DNA of 64,000 nucleotides. Origin: Shewanella sediminis HAW-EB3 (lineage in GTDB: Bacteria; Pseudomonadota; Gammaproteobacteria; Enterobacterales; Shewanellaceae). Below the pieces are notes generated by a model. It ran no database searches. It saw only the letters and a list, made by a program, of their open reading frames with translations, and was not told the origin of the DNA. The translations under genes and the position numbers were made by a program. The stretch lies in the NCBI RefSeq assembly GCF_000018025.1, contig NC_009831.1, positions 2,294,001 to 2,358,000 on the forward strand, written 5' to 3'. Below are positions 7,851 through 17,192 of the stretch, piece after piece (positions within the stretch are counted from its first letter, which is position 1; every line of letters starts with the position of its first letter).

Positions 7851-10336
7851 AAATGTCTAGACGTGAGTTTATCAAAGCAAATGCAGCAGCTTCAGCTGCA
7901 GCGCTTGCTGGTGTTACTCTTCCTGCCACTGCAACGAACTTAATCGCATCAAGCCAAGAGTCAAAAATTCATTGGGATAAAGCACCTTGCCGTTTCTGTG
8001 GTACAGGTTGCTCCGTACTTGTTGGTACTCAGGAAGGTAAAGTTGTTGCCACCCAAGGTGACCCAGAAGCTCCTGTAAATAAAGGCCTTAATTGTATTAA
8101 AGGTTACTTTCTTTCAAAAATCATGTATGGCTCAGACCGGCTAACTCAGCCGCTGTTGCGTCAAACTAATGGTAAATTTGATAAGAACGGTGATTTTGCT
8201 CCAGTAAGCTGGGATCAAGCCTTTGATATCATGGCTGACAAGTGGAAAGCCGCGTTAAAAGAGAAAGGTCCGACTAGCGTGGGTATGTTTGGCTCTGGTC
8301 AGTGGACGGTAATGGAAGGCTATGCTGCATCTAAGATGATGAAAGCAGGTTTTCGCTCTAACAACATCGACCCTAACGCGCGTCACTGTATGGCCTCTGC
8401 TGTTGGCGGCTTTATGCGTAGCTTTGGTATTGATGAGCCTATGGGCTGTTATGATGACTTCGAAGAAGCCGATGCCTTCGTGTTATGGGGCTCTAATATG
8501 GCAGAGATGCACCCCATTTTATGGAGTCGCATCACCGATCGTCGCTTAAGTCATCCCCATGTGAAAGTGAACGTATTATCAACCTATTATCACCGTTCAT
8601 TTGAACTTGCTGATAAAGGTTACATCTTTAAGCCACAGTCTGACCTTGCAATAGCCAACTTTATTGCTAACTACATCATTGAAAACGATGCGGTTAATTG
8701 GGACTTTGTTAATAAGCACACTCATTTCAAACAAGCCACTACTGATATCGGTTACGGTTTAAGAGATGAACACCCTCTACAAAAGAAGGCTGCTAACCCC
8801 AACGTTGGTAAAGTTCAAGCTATCGACTTTGAACAGTACAAAAAATCAGTAGCGCCATACACAGCCGAAAAGACTGCCGAGATGACGGGGCTTAGTGAAG
8901 ATGAGCTAGTGACCTTAGCTAAGCAGTTCGCCGATCCAAAGATTAAGGTGATGTCACTTTGGACTATGGGGATGAACCAACATACCCGTGGCGTATGGAT
9001 GAACTCGCTGGTTTATAACATCCACTTGCTTGTTGGTAAGATATCAGAGCCAGGAAACGGTCCATTCTCACTCACAGGCCAGCCTTCTGCTTGTGGCACG
9101 GCACGTGAAGTGGGTACTTTCTCGCATCGTTTACCTGCAGATATGGTCGTTGCCAACCCTAAGCATCGAAAGCTTGCTGAGAAGCTATGGAAGATCCCTG
9201 AAGGTACGATTCCACCAAAGCCAGGATTCCATGCAGTTTTACAAGATCGTAAGCTTAATGATGGTGCGCTTAATGCTTATTGGACCATGTGTAACAACAA
9301 TATGCAGGCAGGCCCAAATATCAACGAAGAGCGCTTACCTGGTTACCGTAATCCAGAGAATTTTATCGTCTGCTCTGATCCTTACCCCACAGCAACTGCA
9401 CAAGCCGCTGACTTGATTCTTCCTACAGCAATGTGGGTAGAAAAAGAGGGTGCTTATGGTAATGCTGAACGCCGTACACAGGTTTGGTACCAGCAGGTTA
9501 AAGCGCCAGGTGACGCTAAATCGGATCTGTGGCAGATAATGGAATTTGCGAAGCGCTTCAAAATTGAAGAGGTGTGGAGTGAAGAGCTAATTGCAAAGAT
9601 GCCTGAAGTACGCGGTAAAAACATGTGCGAAGTGCTGTTTGAAAACGGCCAAGTGAACAAGTTCCCATTATCTGAAGCGCAAGAGCTCAATGATGATGCA
9701 AAAGATCAAGGTTACTATGTACAAAAAGGTATGTTCGAAGAGTATGCAAGCTTTGGCCGAGACCATGGACATGATTTAGCCCCATACGACCGCTACCATC
9801 AAGAGCGTGGTTTACGTTGGCCAGTGGTCAACGGTAAAGAGACCAAGTGGCGCTTTAAAGAGGGGTCAGATCCTTATGTAGGTAAAGGTAAAGGGTTTGA
9901 GTTCTATGGTAAGCCAGATGGTAGAGCATGGATTATCTCGGCACCTTACGAGGCGCCACCAGAGTCACCAGATGATGAGTTTAACCTGTGGTTATGTACT
10001 GGCCGTGTATTAGAGCATTGGCATACAGGTACCATGACACGCCGTGTACCTGAGCTGTACAAGGCCGTTCCAGATGCTGTTTGTTTCATGCATCCAGATG
10101 ATGCTAAGTCACATGGTGTTCGCCGTGGCGATGAAGTGTTAATGAGCAACAAACGTGGTGAGGTCCGTGTGCGTGTTGAGACAAGAGGTCGTAACCGTCC
10201 ACCAAAAGGCTTAGTGTTTGTTCCATTTTTCGATGCTCGTATTCTAGTCAACAAGCTGATTTTAGATGCAACTGACCCTCTGTCAAAACAGACAGATTTT
10301 AAAAAGTGTCCAATAAAAATTACTAAAGTGGGATAA
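7847..10336 (+). CDS. napA: Periplasmic nitrate reductase catalytic subunit NapA
   Basis: 829 residues, the standard NapA length. A twin-arginine signal ([19 protein letters not shown]) is followed by the [4Fe-4S] motif with cysteines at 48, 51, 55 and 83. Cys181 in [10 protein letters not shown] is the molybdenum ligand. Later blocks such as [27 protein letters not shown] and [20 protein letters not shown] bind the bis-MGD cofactor. The enzyme reduces nitrate to nitrite in the periplasm with electrons from NapB. It is translated from an ATG overlapping the napD stop. Two FNR-type boxes upstream of napD fit anaerobic control. All key ligands are intact. Confidence 0.97.
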   Translation: MKMSRREFIKANAAASAAALAGVTLPATATNLIASSQESKIHWDKAPCRFCGTGCSVLVGTQEGKVVATQGDPEAPVNKGLNCIKGYFLSKIMYGSDRLTQPLLRQTNGKFDKNGDFAPVSWDQAFDIMADKWKAALKEKGPTSVGMFGSGQWTVMEGYAASKMMKAGFRSNNIDPNARHCMASAVGGFMRSFGIDEPMGCYDDFEEADAFVLWGSNMAEMHPILWSRITDRRLSHPHVKVNVLSTYYHRSFELADKGYIFKPQSDLAIANFIANYIIENDAVNWDFVNKHTHFKQATTDIGYGLRDEHPLQKKAANPNVGKVQAIDFEQYKKSVAPYTAEKTAEMTGLSEDELVTLAKQFADPKIKVMSLWTMGMNQHTRGVWMNSLVYNIHLLVGKISEPGNGPFSLTGQPSACGTAREVGTFSHRLPADMVVANPKHRKLAEKLWKIPEGTIPPKPGFHAVLQDRKLNDGALNAYWTMCNNNMQAGPNINEERLPGYRNPENFIVCSDPYPTATAQAADLILPTAMWVEKEGAYGNAERRTQVWYQQVKAPGDAKSDLWQIMEFAKRFKIEEVWSEELIAKMPEVRGKNMCEVLFENGQVNKFPLSEAQELNDDAKDQGYYVQKGMFEEYASFGRDHGHDLAPYDRYHQERGLRWPVVNGKETKWRFKEGSDPYVGKGKGFEFYGKPDGRAWIISAPYEAPPESPDDEFNLWLCTGRVLEHWHTGTMTRRVPELYKAVPDAVCFMHPDDAKSHGVRRGDEVLMSNKRGEVRVRVETRGRNRPPKGLVFVPFFDARILVNKLILDATDPLSKQTDFKKCPIKITKVG

Positions 10337-10348
10337 GGCGGGTTTAAC

Positions 10349-10801
10349 ATGAAAAATTCAATTTTAATAACGTTGAGCATTACCTTAACTCTGATCAGTG
10401 GTTTTGCTGTCAGTGAGGAACGTGGCATCGGTGGCGTTGAGTCTTTACGCGGGAGTGCTGAGTTAGAAACGACAAGAGCCGCTGACCCTTTGAAAAGAGT
10501 ACCCCGTGATCAGGTGGATATTGAAAGCAGTTATGTGTTTCAGCCACCACTGATCCCGCATCACATCAGAAGCTATGAAGTCTCTCTTAATGCTAATAAG
10601 TGTTTATCATGCCATGGCTGGAAAAATGCCAAGCAGATGGGGGCCACTAAAATCAGTGTGACTCACTTTACTAATCGAAACGATGAAGTGTTGGCTGATG
10701 TTTCCCCCAGAAGATACTTTTGCCTGCAGTGCCACGTGACACAATCAGATGCGAAACCGTTAGTGGGTAACACCTTCGAACGTGTTAAGTCACTGCAATA
10801 A
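10349..10801 (+). CDS. napB: NapB, dihaem cytochrome c electron-transfer subunit
   Basis: 150 residues with an N-terminal signal peptide (MKNSILITLSITLTLISGFAVS) and two CXXCH haem sites, CLSCH and CLQCH. The intervening histidines, for example in PPLIPHHI, provide distal ligands in NapB. It forms the NapAB complex in the periplasm and passes electrons from NapC to the NapA iron-sulphur cluster. The gene begins 12 bp after napA and is followed 20 bp later by napC, giving the order napD-A-B-C. The operon has no napG, napH or napF, so quinol oxidation must pass through NapC or an equivalent. Confidence 0.94.
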   Translation: MKNSILITLSITLTLISGFAVSEERGIGGVESLRGSAELETTRAADPLKRVPRDQVDIESSYVFQPPLIPHHIRSYEVSLNANKCLSCHGWKNAKQMGATKISVTHFTNRNDEVLADVSPRRYFCLQCHVTQSDAKPLVGNTFERVKSLQ

Positions 10802-10821
10802 CAAAATAGGCAGGTAATAAT

Positions 10822-11412
10822 ATGAAATGGATTATTAACGCCTTAAAAGGCTTCTGGGGCATATTGAGGCGGCCGAGTAAAGCCGCCGTAGGTATCGTTC
10901 TATTTATGGGCTTTGCAGGTGGACTCATATTCTGGGGTGCATTTAACACAGGTATGGAAGCGACAAACACTGAAGAGTTTTGTTCTGGATGTCATGCGCC
11001 AATTGTGGCAGAAATTCAAGAAACTATTCACTACGCAAACCGCTCTGGTGTTCGTGCTATCTGTTCAGATTGTCACGTACCTCATGCTTGGACGGATAAA
11101 ATCGTGCGTAAGGTTCAGGCTTCTAAAGAGCTGTTTGCCTATTTTGTTACTCAAACCATTAACACACCGGAGAAGTTCAAGGAGCGACGCGCTCATTTAG
11201 CCGAAAGGGAGTGGGCAAGAATGAAAAAGAACGACTCTTTAGAGTGTCGTAACTGTCATAACTTTGATTATATGGACTTCTCTGAGCAGAGCCCCCGTAG
11301 TGTTAGGCAGCACTCTACAGCGCTTGCCAGTGGTGAAAAGACCTGTGTGGATTGTCATAAAGGTATCGCACATAAACTGCCAGATATGCACAAAGTTGAC
11401 GGTTGGCAATAA
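10822..11412 (+). CDS. napC: NapC, membrane-anchored tetrahaem quinol dehydrogenase
   Basis: 196 residues with one N-terminal membrane anchor (about 21-41) and four CXXCH haem motifs: CSGCH at 54-58, CSDCH at 81-85, CRNCH at 142-146 and CVDCH at 175-179. This is the NapC/NirT family, which oxidises menaquinol or ubiquinol and hands electrons to periplasmic reductases, here NapB. AGGTAATAAT precedes the ATG. It closes the haem-protein part of the operon and is followed 9 bp later by a very small membrane protein. A second, more divergent NapC/NirT protein lies at 53716-54294. Confidence 0.95.
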   Translation: MKWIINALKGFWGILRRPSKAAVGIVLFMGFAGGLIFWGAFNTGMEATNTEEFCSGCHAPIVAEIQETIHYANRSGVRAICSDCHVPHAWTDKIVRKVQASKELFAYFVTQTINTPEKFKERRAHLAEREWARMKKNDSLECRNCHNFDYMDFSEQSPRSVRQHSTALASGEKTCVDCHKGIAHKLPDMHKVDGWQ

Positions 11413-11421
11413 GGAGCCTAT

Positions 11422-11550
11422 ATGAGTACATTAGAGAATGTTATTTGGCATGTTCTTGGCTACAGCGCCATGCCTGTCATTATATTAGCGGGATTTGCTG
11501 TGGTTGCTGCGGCCTCTATTTGGATTCTCTCCAAAACATCAGATAAGTAA
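11422..11550 (+). CDS. 42-residue single-span membrane protein at the end of the nap operon (TIGR02808-like)
   Basis: An ATG at 11422, behind AAGGAG and only 9 bp after the napC stop, opens 42 codons ending at TAA 11548-11550. The peptide begins MSTLENVIWHVLGYSAMP and has one long hydrophobic span (VIILAGFAVVAAASIWIL) with a short charged tail. Length, N-terminus and position match a family of very short proteins, TIGR02808, described near periplasmic nitrate reductase genes of Vibrio and Photobacterium. Its function is unknown; it may play the part of the similarly tiny NapE. The match is from memory of the family and was not searched. Confidence 0.78.
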   Translation: MSTLENVIWHVLGYSAMPVIILAGFAVVAAASIWILSKTSDK

Positions 11551-11594
11551 GCACTTATACCGATTGGTATAAAAATAAAAGAAGCAATAAACCT

Positions 11595-11629
11595 AAAAGC
11601 CTGACTTTAATATTAAAGTCAGGCTTTTT
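11595..11629. terminator. Bidirectional rho-independent terminator between nap and lysR
   Basis: AAAAGCCTGACTTTAA and TTAAAGTCAGGCTTTTT form a 16-bp perfect stem around TA, with A and T runs on both sides. It can end the nap transcript on the plus strand and the LysR transcript on the minus strand. Confidence 0.92.
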
Positions 11630-11682
11630 ATTCGTAGCGCTTCACTGAACTTAGCGTTAGGTCATAATGTATGCCTAGCGCC

Positions 11683-12615
11683 CTAGACTGGATGGACTTG
11701 CTGCACCGATTCAATGATCATCTCTCTAAGCCAGCGATGGCTTGGATCTAGATCAAAATGTTTGTGCCAAAGTAGAACATAAGCACCGGGTACCAGTTTC
11801 AGGGGAATATCTAAGGTCGTCAGCGAAAATTGATGGCTCATCTGTGCGGCGTATTTTGCCGGGCAACAAAGCAGTAACTCACTATTTTCACATAGGTGCA
11901 TGGCACTGTGAAAATCCGTTAAATTTACCGCAATATCTCGCTTTTGATGTTCCAGATTAAGTACATCATCGAGTAACCAATGCTCAAAACCACCAAAAGT
12001 AACCTGAAGGTGACGGTATTTGAGAAAGGTCTCTAAATTCCAGGGCTCATTCAGTAGGGGATGCTTACTACTGACCAGGCATACCGGATGATCACGCAGT
12101 AGCTCTACATAGTTAAGATCATCGGGAATATTATCCATGTGCAATAGCGAGCGTTTATCCCACTCCCGGCAGGCGATCCCCAGATCTATTTCGCAGCGAA
12201 GTAGCTTATCCATACTTTCGGTGTGCCAGGTTTGACTATCCATTTTAATACCGGGCGCTTGTTGCAATAGCGCTGGCATAAAATGCGGATAGGTTAACGA
12301 GTAAGCCGTTTCAACAATATTGAGCCTGAACTTTCTCTGGCTTAACTCAGGCTCAAACTCATCAGGTCGTGTTAATTGGGCGACTTGGTTGAGTACCTGT
12401 CGCAGATCCGGGGCCAGTAGCATCGCCTTAGGGGTGGGTCTCAAACCATAAGCCGTTCTTTCGAAGAGCGGGTCGTCGAAGGTGAGTCTCAATCTGGCGA
12501 GCTGTTTACTTACCGCCGATTGACTCAAATGAAGTCTGGCAGCCGCCGCGGTGACGCTTTGCTCCTCCAGCAGAACTTCAAGAACGCTTAGCAGGTTAAA
12601 GTCAAAATTTTTCAA
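11683..12615 (-). CDS. LysR-family transcriptional regulator
   Basis: 310 residues. The N-terminal winged helix-turn-helix is classic: NFDLNLLSVLEVLLEEQSVTAAAARLHLSQSAVSKQLARLR (residues 3-45), followed by FERTAYGLRPTPKA. The rest is the periplasmic-binding-protein-like effector domain, with no membrane segment. The gene is divergent from the solute-binding-protein gene at 12880 across about 260 bp, the usual arrangement in which a LysR protein controls its neighbour and itself. The effector and target are unknown. It converges with the nap operon and shares its terminator. Confidence 0.9.
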   Translation of the reverse strand: MKNFDFNLLSVLEVLLEEQSVTAAAARLHLSQSAVSKQLARLRLTFDDPLFERTAYGLRPTPKAMLLAPDLRQVLNQVAQLTRPDEFEPELSQRKFRLNIVETAYSLTYPHFMPALLQQAPGIKMDSQTWHTESMDKLLRCEIDLGIACREWDKRSLLHMDNIPDDLNYVELLRDHPVCLVSSKHPLLNEPWNLETFLKYRHLQVTFGGFEHWLLDDVLNLEHQKRDIAVNLTDFHSAMHLCENSELLLCCPAKYAAQMSHQFSLTTLDIPLKLVPGAYVLLWHKHFDLDPSHRWLREMIIESVQQVHPV

Positions 12616-12879
12616 TCTGTTACCATTTTATAAACTTAAGCTGAATGTTCAGGAACCGTTGACCTTTCATTATTTGGAATCTATTGCCACTGAAAAAGGC
12701 CGATGAGAGGTGTAAATTTGTAGTCTGGTTATTTAGGATAAGCAGACACATTCCCATCATAGAGGGTTTATTGAGTGGGGGAAAGCCGTTAAATATTCTG
12801 CTTTGATTGACAGAAATATAACTGTTAATCCATAGTTATAAGGTTTGGTGTTAGTTTTAACAATCAGTGGAGTACGCGA

Positions 12880-14601
12880 GTGTCCGATATCCGACAGAAT
12901 AAACTTTTCACTCTCCTGTTGCTGTCCATTGCATGGTTAAGCTTGGATGTGCACGCGCTGTTCGAGCCTCAGTTAAAGTCCGCAGAGTATTGGGTCACCA
13001 ATGAGTTTCAACCATCAACCCTGACTCAAGCCGAGCAGATGCAGGAGATGAACTGGTTTGTCGAGGCCAGTAAGCCCTATTTCGGCTTACAGATCCGGGT
13101 GGTGTCGGAGCGAATAGCCACCCACGGGTATGAAGCCAGCGTACTTGCCAAAGCATTTTTTGAAATAACGGGTATTCATGTCGTCCATGAATTAACCGGT
13201 GAAGATGATGTCATCAATAAACTCTCGGCGCAGATCTTTACCCATCAAAATCTCTACGATGCCTACATCAACGACAGCGATCTGATTGGCACCCACTTTA
13301 GGTCCAACGCCGTCCTTCCCTTATCTGACTTTATGAAGAACGAGGGTGCGGCAGTCACTCTACCCACATTGGACCTGCAAGATTTTATCGGACTAAAATT
13401 CACCACAGGGCCCGATGGCAAGTTATATCAACTGCCGGATCAGCAGTTTGCTAACCTCTATTGGTATAGACACGATTGGTTTAACCGGGAAGATTTTAAG
13501 CAACGTTTTAGATTGCGATACGGTTATGAGCTTGGGGTTCCGCAGAACTGGCAAGCCTATGAAGATATCGCCGAGTTTTTCAGTGACGATGTTAAAGAGA
13601 TAGAAGGGAAACGGATCTATGGGCATATGGATTACGCAAAAACAGATCCATCACTTGGCTGGAGAATGTCGGATGCCTGGCTCTCTATGGCGGGGGTGGG
13701 AGATAAGGGGTTACCTAATGGACTGCCGGTGGATGAGTGGGGGATCAGAGTCGAGCAGTGCCGTCCGGTAGGGGCGAGTGTCGAGCGAGGTGGCGCCTTA
13801 AATGGCCCAGCTTCCGTGTATGCGGTCGACAAATTTATCTATTGGCTACATCGTTTTGCGCCTGAGGAGTCTATCGAGCTTAACTTCACTCAGGCCGGAG
13901 AGTGGCCGGGTAAAGGGCTCATCGCCCAGCAGATATTTTGGTATACGGCATTTGTCGCCGATCTCACTAAGCCTGGCTTGCCGGTGATGAATCCCGATGG
14001 CACGCCGAAGTGGCGCGTCGCTCCTTCTCCGGTGGGGAAATATTGGCAAGATGGGATGAAGTCGGGTTATCAGGATACCGGTGCATGGACCTTGTTAAAA
14101 AATACCCCGTTAGAAAGACAGCAGGCTGCATGGCTCTATGCCCAATTTGTCGTATCTAAAACCGTATCACTTAAAAAAACCTTAGTGGGATTAACACCTA
14201 TTCGCCTGTCAGATATTGAATCGGATGTGATGACGCAAAGAGCGCCTTATCTGGGGGGCTTGGTCGAATTCTATCGTAGTAGAGGCCGAGATGTATGGAC
14301 GCCTACGGGAACCAATGTGCCCGACTATCCGGGTCTGGCAAATTACTGGTGGCACTATATTTCACAGATAATCGAGGGCAAGGTGACGGTACAAAAAGGG
14401 ATGGATAACTTTGCTGCCGCCGTGGATAAACGACTGAAGCGTATTGGAAAAAGGGCTGATATGAAGTGCGCCCCCAAATTAAATCCAATCTCGAAGAGGG
14501 AGTTCTGGCTGAATGCTCCCGGGGCGCCTAAGCGCGAAATATCCGCGACTCAAGTGGGAAAGACACTTTCTTATGAGGAGGCGATCAATGTTTGGAAGTA
14601 G
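12880..14601 (+). CDS. Periplasmic extracellular solute-binding protein, family 1-like
   Basis: 573 residues from a GTG start, with a signal peptide (KLFTLLLLSIAWLSLDVHA) cut near residue 26. The body resembles large family 1 sugar or polyol binding proteins: a mature segment with VLAKAFFEITGIHVVHELTGEDDVINKL, an aspartate and aromatic-rich cleft, and a C-terminal PDYPGLANYWWHYISQIIEGK block. No transport permease or ATPase is nearby. Its last 14 bases overlap the next gene, a family 3 binding protein, so the two are co-expressed. The ligand is unknown. A LysR regulator is divergent upstream. Confidence 0.75.
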   Translation: MSDIRQNKLFTLLLLSIAWLSLDVHALFEPQLKSAEYWVTNEFQPSTLTQAEQMQEMNWFVEASKPYFGLQIRVVSERIATHGYEASVLAKAFFEITGIHVVHELTGEDDVINKLSAQIFTHQNLYDAYINDSDLIGTHFRSNAVLPLSDFMKNEGAAVTLPTLDLQDFIGLKFTTGPDGKLYQLPDQQFANLYWYRHDWFNREDFKQRFRLRYGYELGVPQNWQAYEDIAEFFSDDVKEIEGKRIYGHMDYAKTDPSLGWRMSDAWLSMAGVGDKGLPNGLPVDEWGIRVEQCRPVGASVERGGALNGPASVYAVDKFIYWLHRFAPEESIELNFTQAGEWPGKGLIAQQIFWYTAFVADLTKPGLPVMNPDGTPKWRVAPSPVGKYWQDGMKSGYQDTGAWTLLKNTPLERQQAAWLYAQFVVSKTVSLKKTLVGLTPIRLSDIESDVMTQRAPYLGGLVEFYRSRGRDVWTPTGTNVPDYPGLANYWWHYISQIIEGKVTVQKGMDNFAAAVDKRLKRIGKRADMKCAPKLNPISKREFWLNAPGAPKREISATQVGKTLSYEEAINVWK

Positions 14602-15331
14602 CGATTATGTGAGCCTCCAATGGCTGAGTGCTATAGGGTTGAGTTTATTAATCAGCTTGAGTGTGAGGGCCGAGACCATTGAGGTGTTAACCTATGAAGA
14701 GTCTCCATTCGCGGTGAAAGTAGGTAAAACTCATCACGGCTTATTAGTCGACATGCTTAAAGAGATGTTTTCACGAACCTCACTCGACTATAAACTCAGG
14801 TTTATTCCTTTGAAAAGGGCGATCGTCACTACAGAGCGAATGCCTGGTCACTGTGTGTTGCCGGTCGCCAGAAGTCAGGAACGAGAGGCCCACTTTCACT
14901 GGATAAGCCCGGTGTTAGTGTCAAGGTACGGGCTTTTCAGCCGCAGCAATCAAACTATTCCGCTGACCAGTTTAAGTGATGCAAAGCCCTATAAAATCGG
15001 CAGTTTTCTGGGCAGTGGTATCGGTGAGTATTTAACAGACTTAGGTTATGATGTGGAGTTGGCATCGGTCAGTGCACAAAATTTACGTAAGCTTAAACGA
15101 GCACGTATAGAGCTTTGGGCGGCAGAGCTTGTCAGCGCCCAGGAACAGATGCAGAAGCAGGCGATAAATTTTGGTGTGCCAGAACTGATTTTCTATACTT
15201 CTCTGCGCGCGATGGCGTGTAATAAAGAGATGCCGCGTGAACAAACTTTAGCGTTAGAAAATGCCCTTAAGTCTATGTATCGGGACGGCTATATGAGTCG
15301 CCTCTACCTCGAGTATGGAGTTAAAATTTAA
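14588..15331 (+). CDS. Periplasmic solute-binding protein, family 3 (amino-acid type)
   Basis: About 247 residues. The start at 14588 is chosen because GAGGAGG lies just upstream and the following residues form a signal peptide (SLQWLSAIGLSLLISLSVRA); an upstream ATG at 14513 would add a non-signal leader inside the previous gene. The mature part begins ETIEVLTYEESPFAV and has the SBP_bac_3 blocks GLLVDMLKEMF, HFHWISPVLVSRYGLFSR and IGSFLGSGIGEYL. It overlaps the end of the preceding binding-protein gene by 14 bp and is followed by a terminator, so the pair forms a two-gene unit without any transporter. A sensory rather than transport role is possible. Confidence 0.82.
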   Translation: MFGSSDYVSLQWLSAIGLSLLISLSVRAETIEVLTYEESPFAVKVGKTHHGLLVDMLKEMFSRTSLDYKLRFIPLKRAIVTTERMPGHCVLPVARSQEREAHFHWISPVLVSRYGLFSRSNQTIPLTSLSDAKPYKIGSFLGSGIGEYLTDLGYDVELASVSAQNLRKLKRARIELWAAELVSAQEQMQKQAINFGVPELIFYTSLRAMACNKEMPREQTLALENALKSMYRDGYMSRLYLEYGVKI

Positions 15332-15412
15332 ATTTCTCTAGTTGTGTAAGAGGAATTGCGCCGGGTTGAATGGCTCAATGAACGCTTCTGGTTAATTGGC
15401 TTCCAATAGAGC

Positions 15413-15442
15413 TAAAAAAGCCAGACTCGGTCTGGCTTTTTT
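15413..15442. terminator. Rho-independent terminator between two convergent genes
   Basis: AAAAAAGCCAGA, loop CTCGG and TCTGGCTTTTTT form a perfect stem with A and T runs on the two sides, able to end both the binding-protein operon (plus) and ddl (minus). Confidence 0.9.
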
Positions 15443-15460
15443 GTCTTAAAAATCGCTAGG

Positions 15461-16462
15461 CTAGATCAGTTGTGACTTAATATTTGAATATAAGTATTCT
15501 GTAAAATCATCACCATGATTTTGCAGCATCTTAGGGAACATCGAAATAGGTGTAAGTCCCGGGAAGGTATTAATTTCGTTGAGGAGAATTTCATTCTCAT
15601 CGGTCAGAAAGAAGTCGATGCGGGAGAGATGGCTGAGTTTCATCCCCTTAAATACCTTAACGGCATATTCGCGGATCTCTCGGCTCAATTCATCACTGAT
15701 ATCGGCTTCGACCTTGGTCTCTGCCTGACTGTCTGCGGCATATTTCTCATCGAAGGTATAAAAGGTATTACTGGCACAGATGATTTCGCCCGGCTTAGTT
15801 GCAACGATCTCACCGTCCAGCTCATAGGCAGCGACTTCGAGCTCGCGAGCGTGAATGGTTTTTTCGACCACAACATAAGGCGAGTAGGAAAAGGCTTCCT
15901 TCAATGAGCTCGCCAGCTCATCGATGCTGTCGACACGATAACAACCCACAGATGAACCTTGAGAAGCAGCTTTGATAAACACAGAGCCCCAGGTCTCTAA
16001 TGCCTGCTCAGTTTGAGATATCGCATCGTCATTAAATTCGTTAAGAAAGATATAGGGGGTGTTAGGAATGCCAAGTGCACTGAACCACATCTTAGCCGTG
16101 ACCTTATTAAAACAGTTTCTGCTGGCTTCTGAATCACAGCCAAAATAGGGCAGGTTGATCAGTTCAAAATAGGATTGAATATCACCGGTTTCTCCGGGAT
16201 AACCATGAATGCAAGGGATCACGTAATCAACGGGCCAGGGGCGCTTGCTTTCATCTTCGAATCTTATCTGCTTTCGGTTAGTCAGTTCGCAAATGTCGCC
16301 ATCTTTGGTGTGATAATGGCCATCGGCATCCAGCTCAACCCGTAAAACATTAAACCCAGTAATGTCGGCGAGTGAAGTTTCAAAAAAGTTTGCCGATAGC
16401 AGGGAAATTGCGTGTTCATCTCCGCCACCACCACATAACAAAAGTAGATTCGTTTGGCTCAT
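15461..16462 (-). CDS. ddl: D-alanine--D-alanine ligase
   Basis: 333 residues from the ATG at 16462; a GTG at 16504 would extend it by 14 residues but lies before the conserved N-terminus ([17 protein letters not shown]). The ATP-grasp blocks are complete: [15 protein letters not shown], the glycine-rich loop [12 protein letters not shown], the basic-acidic pair [12 protein letters not shown] and the metal-binding [10 protein letters not shown]. The enzyme makes the D-Ala-D-Ala dipeptide for peptidoglycan in the cytoplasm. It is outside any cell-wall cluster, as expected for a second, stand-alone ligase. It is divergent from the SlyA-type regulator. Confidence 0.93.
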   Translation of the reverse strand: MSQTNLLLLCGGGGDEHAISLLSANFFETSLADITGFNVLRVELDADGHYHTKDGDICELTNRKQIRFEDESKRPWPVDYVIPCIHGYPGETGDIQSYFELINLPYFGCDSEASRNCFNKVTAKMWFSALGIPNTPYIFLNEFNDDAISQTEQALETWGSVFIKAASQGSSVGCYRVDSIDELASSLKEAFSYSPYVVVEKTIHARELEVAAYELDGEIVATKPGEIICASNTFYTFDEKYAADSQAETKVEADISDELSREIREYAVKVFKGMKLSHLSRIDFFLTDENEILLNEINTFPGLTPISMFPKMLQNHGDDFTEYLYSNIKSQLI

Positions 16463-16637
16463 TGTATCTTCATCTCCGACATATAAACGTATTTGCAGGC
16501 TCACTATGGCTTAACCGATATTTATTGCAACCTCGAAGCGCTAACTTCGCATTTAAATGGCGAATAAACATCCCGAAATGAGGCTGCCGGGAGCCACGGC
16601 ATTGGAACGAGTATCGGTTGGGTATACTCGGGCTATT

Positions 16638-16655
16638 TACTTAGCGTGCGAAGTA
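16638..16655. promoter_or_regulatory. Candidate SlyA/MarR operator 1
   Basis: TACTTAGCGTGCGAAGTA is an 18-bp imperfect dyad about 40 bp upstream of the regulator start. Its core TTAGCGTGCGAA resembles the perfect palindrome 26 bp downstream, as expected for an autoregulatory site pair. Confidence 0.55.
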
Positions 16656-16666
16656 ATATACAATGC

Positions 16667-16678
16667 TTAGCATGCTAA
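16667..16678. promoter_or_regulatory. Candidate SlyA/MarR operator 2
   Basis: TTAGCATGCTAA is a perfect 12-bp palindrome ending 16 bp before the ATG, over the expected promoter/ribosome-site region. MarR-family regulators usually bind such dyads in their own promoters. Confidence 0.6.
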
Positions 16679-16694
16679 CTAAATTGAGGCGTTT

Positions 16695-17162
16695 ATGGTT
16701 GATGATATAAAAATTCTTAAGGAATTATCTCTTGCCGAGCAGTTGAGGCGGGTCGCTCGCTTATGGCGAAATGTAGCCGATAAGGAATTGGCTCCGTTAG
16801 GGCTCACTCATCCGCGGTGGACGGCACTGTGGAAATTGCAAAATCTCAATGACAACGTGAGTCAAAAGGCGTTGGCAAAAGCCCTGGAAATCGAACTGGC
16901 ATCCTTGATGCGCACGCTAAGTCAATTAGAGGATCAAAACCTGATCGTTCGTTACAGCAGTGAAACAGATAAGCGTGTGCGAATTGTCAGCCTGACCGAT
17001 GAAGGTAAGGCCATGATCACAAAGGTGGAAGCGCGTATTTTACAGATCCGCCGAGATTTGATGACTGGGATCAGTGAAGAGGAACTGAACCAATTTAAAC
17101 GTACCGTCGAGCTTATTGCCCAAAACGCGTTAGCACAACTAAACGAAAGTGAACAAGACTAA
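16695..17162 (+). CDS. slyA: MarR/SlyA-family transcriptional regulator
   Basis: 155 residues with the MarR winged helix: THPRWTALWKLQNLNDNVSQKALAKALEIELASLMRTLSQLEDQNLIVRY, then the wing TDKRVRIVSLTDEGKAM. The N- and C-terminal helices make the dimer interface. SlyA members respond to phenolic or other aromatic anions. The gene begins a likely operon with a membrane fusion protein (31 bp downstream) and a DUF2955 protein, the layout of aromatic-acid efflux loci such as aaeRXAB, though here with a MarR and not a LysR regulator. Two related dyads lie in its promoter. The symbol rests on similarity to SlyA and synteny only. Confidence 0.85.
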   Translation: MVDDIKILKELSLAEQLRRVARLWRNVADKELAPLGLTHPRWTALWKLQNLNDNVSQKALAKALEIELASLMRTLSQLEDQNLIVRYSSETDKRVRIVSLTDEGKAMITKVEARILQIRRDLMTGISEEELNQFKRTVELIAQNALAQLNESEQD

Positions 17163-17192
17163 ATATTAGTGAAAAGTAGGGGGAGGAATTAG

